This document shows positions 20,404 through 20,647 of a DNA stretch of 20,647 nt, piece by piece (within the stretch, counting starts at the first letter, position 1; the number at the start of each line of letters is the position of its first letter). Origin of the DNA: Thermoplasmata archaeon. GTDB taxonomy: Archaea > Thermoplasmatota > Thermoplasmata > Sysuiplasmatales > Sysuiplasmataceae. The position numbers and the translations under genes were made by a program. The notes below the pieces were generated by a model that was not told the origin of the DNA, did no database searches, and saw nothing but the letters and a program-made list of their open reading frames with translations. The stretch spans positions 1 to 20,647 of the forward strand of contig JAKAPY010000008.1 of the NCBI GenBank assembly GCA_021811925.1, in the 5' to 3' direction.

Positions 20404-20647
20404 TCACATGAGCGGTTCGAGGAGTCTCCCCTCTCTGAGCATCCGGGCGCATTTCTCTATCTCCCCGGAAAGCTCCCTGTCCCTGTCAAGGCGGGGGATT
20501 TCCTTCCTGATTATTCCATGTGCCTTTCTTATGCGTGGGGCGGAGGGACCGCCCGTCAGATCGAGCGCCTGCGATGCGCAAAGCGCCTCGACGGCAAGAA
20601 CGATGAATGAGTTGTCGACCATCTGCCTCAGCTTAATTGCCGAGTAT
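20404..20647 (-). CDS. hutH: Histidine ammonia-lyase, C-terminal fragment (5' part beyond window)
   Basis: The frame is open to the right edge and ends at TGA 20406-20404. The visible 80 residues read YSAIKLRQMVDNSFIVLAVEAL, then CASQALDLTGG and a C-terminal helical tail ending REGRLLEPLM. The K..Q.V.N...VLA.E.L.A.QALDL pattern is the C-terminal signature of the aromatic ammonia-lyase family, most like HutH, which deaminates histidine to urocanate (EC 4.3.1.3). The active-site Ala-Ser-Gly that forms the MIO cofactor is outside the window, so tyrosine or phenylalanine ammonia-lyase is not strictly excluded. The ftcD/fchA genes in the same window favour histidine. Confidence 0.85.
   Translation of the reverse strand, partial: YSAIKLRQMVDNSFIVLAVEALCASQALDLTGGPSAPRIRKAHGIIRKEIPRLDRDRELSGEIEKCARMLREGRLLEPLM

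Overview
The window looks like a chromosomal segment of a Thermoplasmata-type (Thermoplasmatota) euryarchaeon. The basis is a membrane-anchored archaeal LonB protease very like the Thermoplasma enzyme, an archaeal Hel308 helicase overlapping a KEOPS Cgi121 gene, archaeal NadM, a KDG-kinase-like sugar kinase of the archaeal Entner-Doudoroff type, archaeal TATA-type promoters about 27 nt from start codons (leaderless transcripts), and GGTGA-type ribosome binding sites. The assignment rests on recalled family features, not on a search. I see no tRNA, rRNA, CRISPR array or intact mobile element.

Layout. 1-633 (minus): 5' part of a PfkB-family sugar kinase running off the left edge. 634-1160: no intact gene, but the degraded C-terminal half of an IS200/IS605 TnpA transposase plus a right-end-like hairpin abut the kinase start. 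1161-1760 (minus): cytoplasmic sulfite-oxidase-fold molybdoenzyme. 1816-3359 (minus): two overlapping KaiC-like RecA-fold genes, one with intact ATPase motifs and one that has lost the Walker A lysine and the catalytic glutamates. Divergent from them, 3520-7917 (plus) encodes a 1465-residue helical repeat protein ending in a beta domain and a RING-like C4HC3 zinc module. These three genes share a 160-bp intergenic region with a perfect 10-bp palindrome and are the best candidate for an undescribed system. 7930-10044 (minus): DUF218 protein, cyclodeaminase and glutamate formimidoyltransferase, the last two being the end of a folate-dependent histidine degradation route. 10119-11264 (minus): Mrp/Nbp35-type Fe-S carrier ATPase with an unusual 5' end. 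11424-14103 (minus): cgi121 and hel308. 14277-17312 (plus): lonB, nadM (split by a one-base frameshift) and pncC. 17324-19150 (minus): CLC chloride channel/transporter with CBS domains. 19420-20382 (plus): formamidase/acetamidase. 20404-20647 (minus): C-terminus of histidine ammonia-lyase, cut by the right edge.

How the genes fit together. HutH at the right edge and the formimidoyltransferase/cyclodeaminase pair at 8.5-10 kb are the first and last steps of histidine breakdown to glutamate; the formamidase beside hutH could handle formamide. NadM and PncC make and recycle NAD. Hel308 (fork repair) and Cgi121 (tRNA t6A modification) overlap.

Two genes (nadM and the Mrp ATPase) each look as if one base were missing. 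That may reflect indel errors in the assembly rather than biology, and should be settled first.
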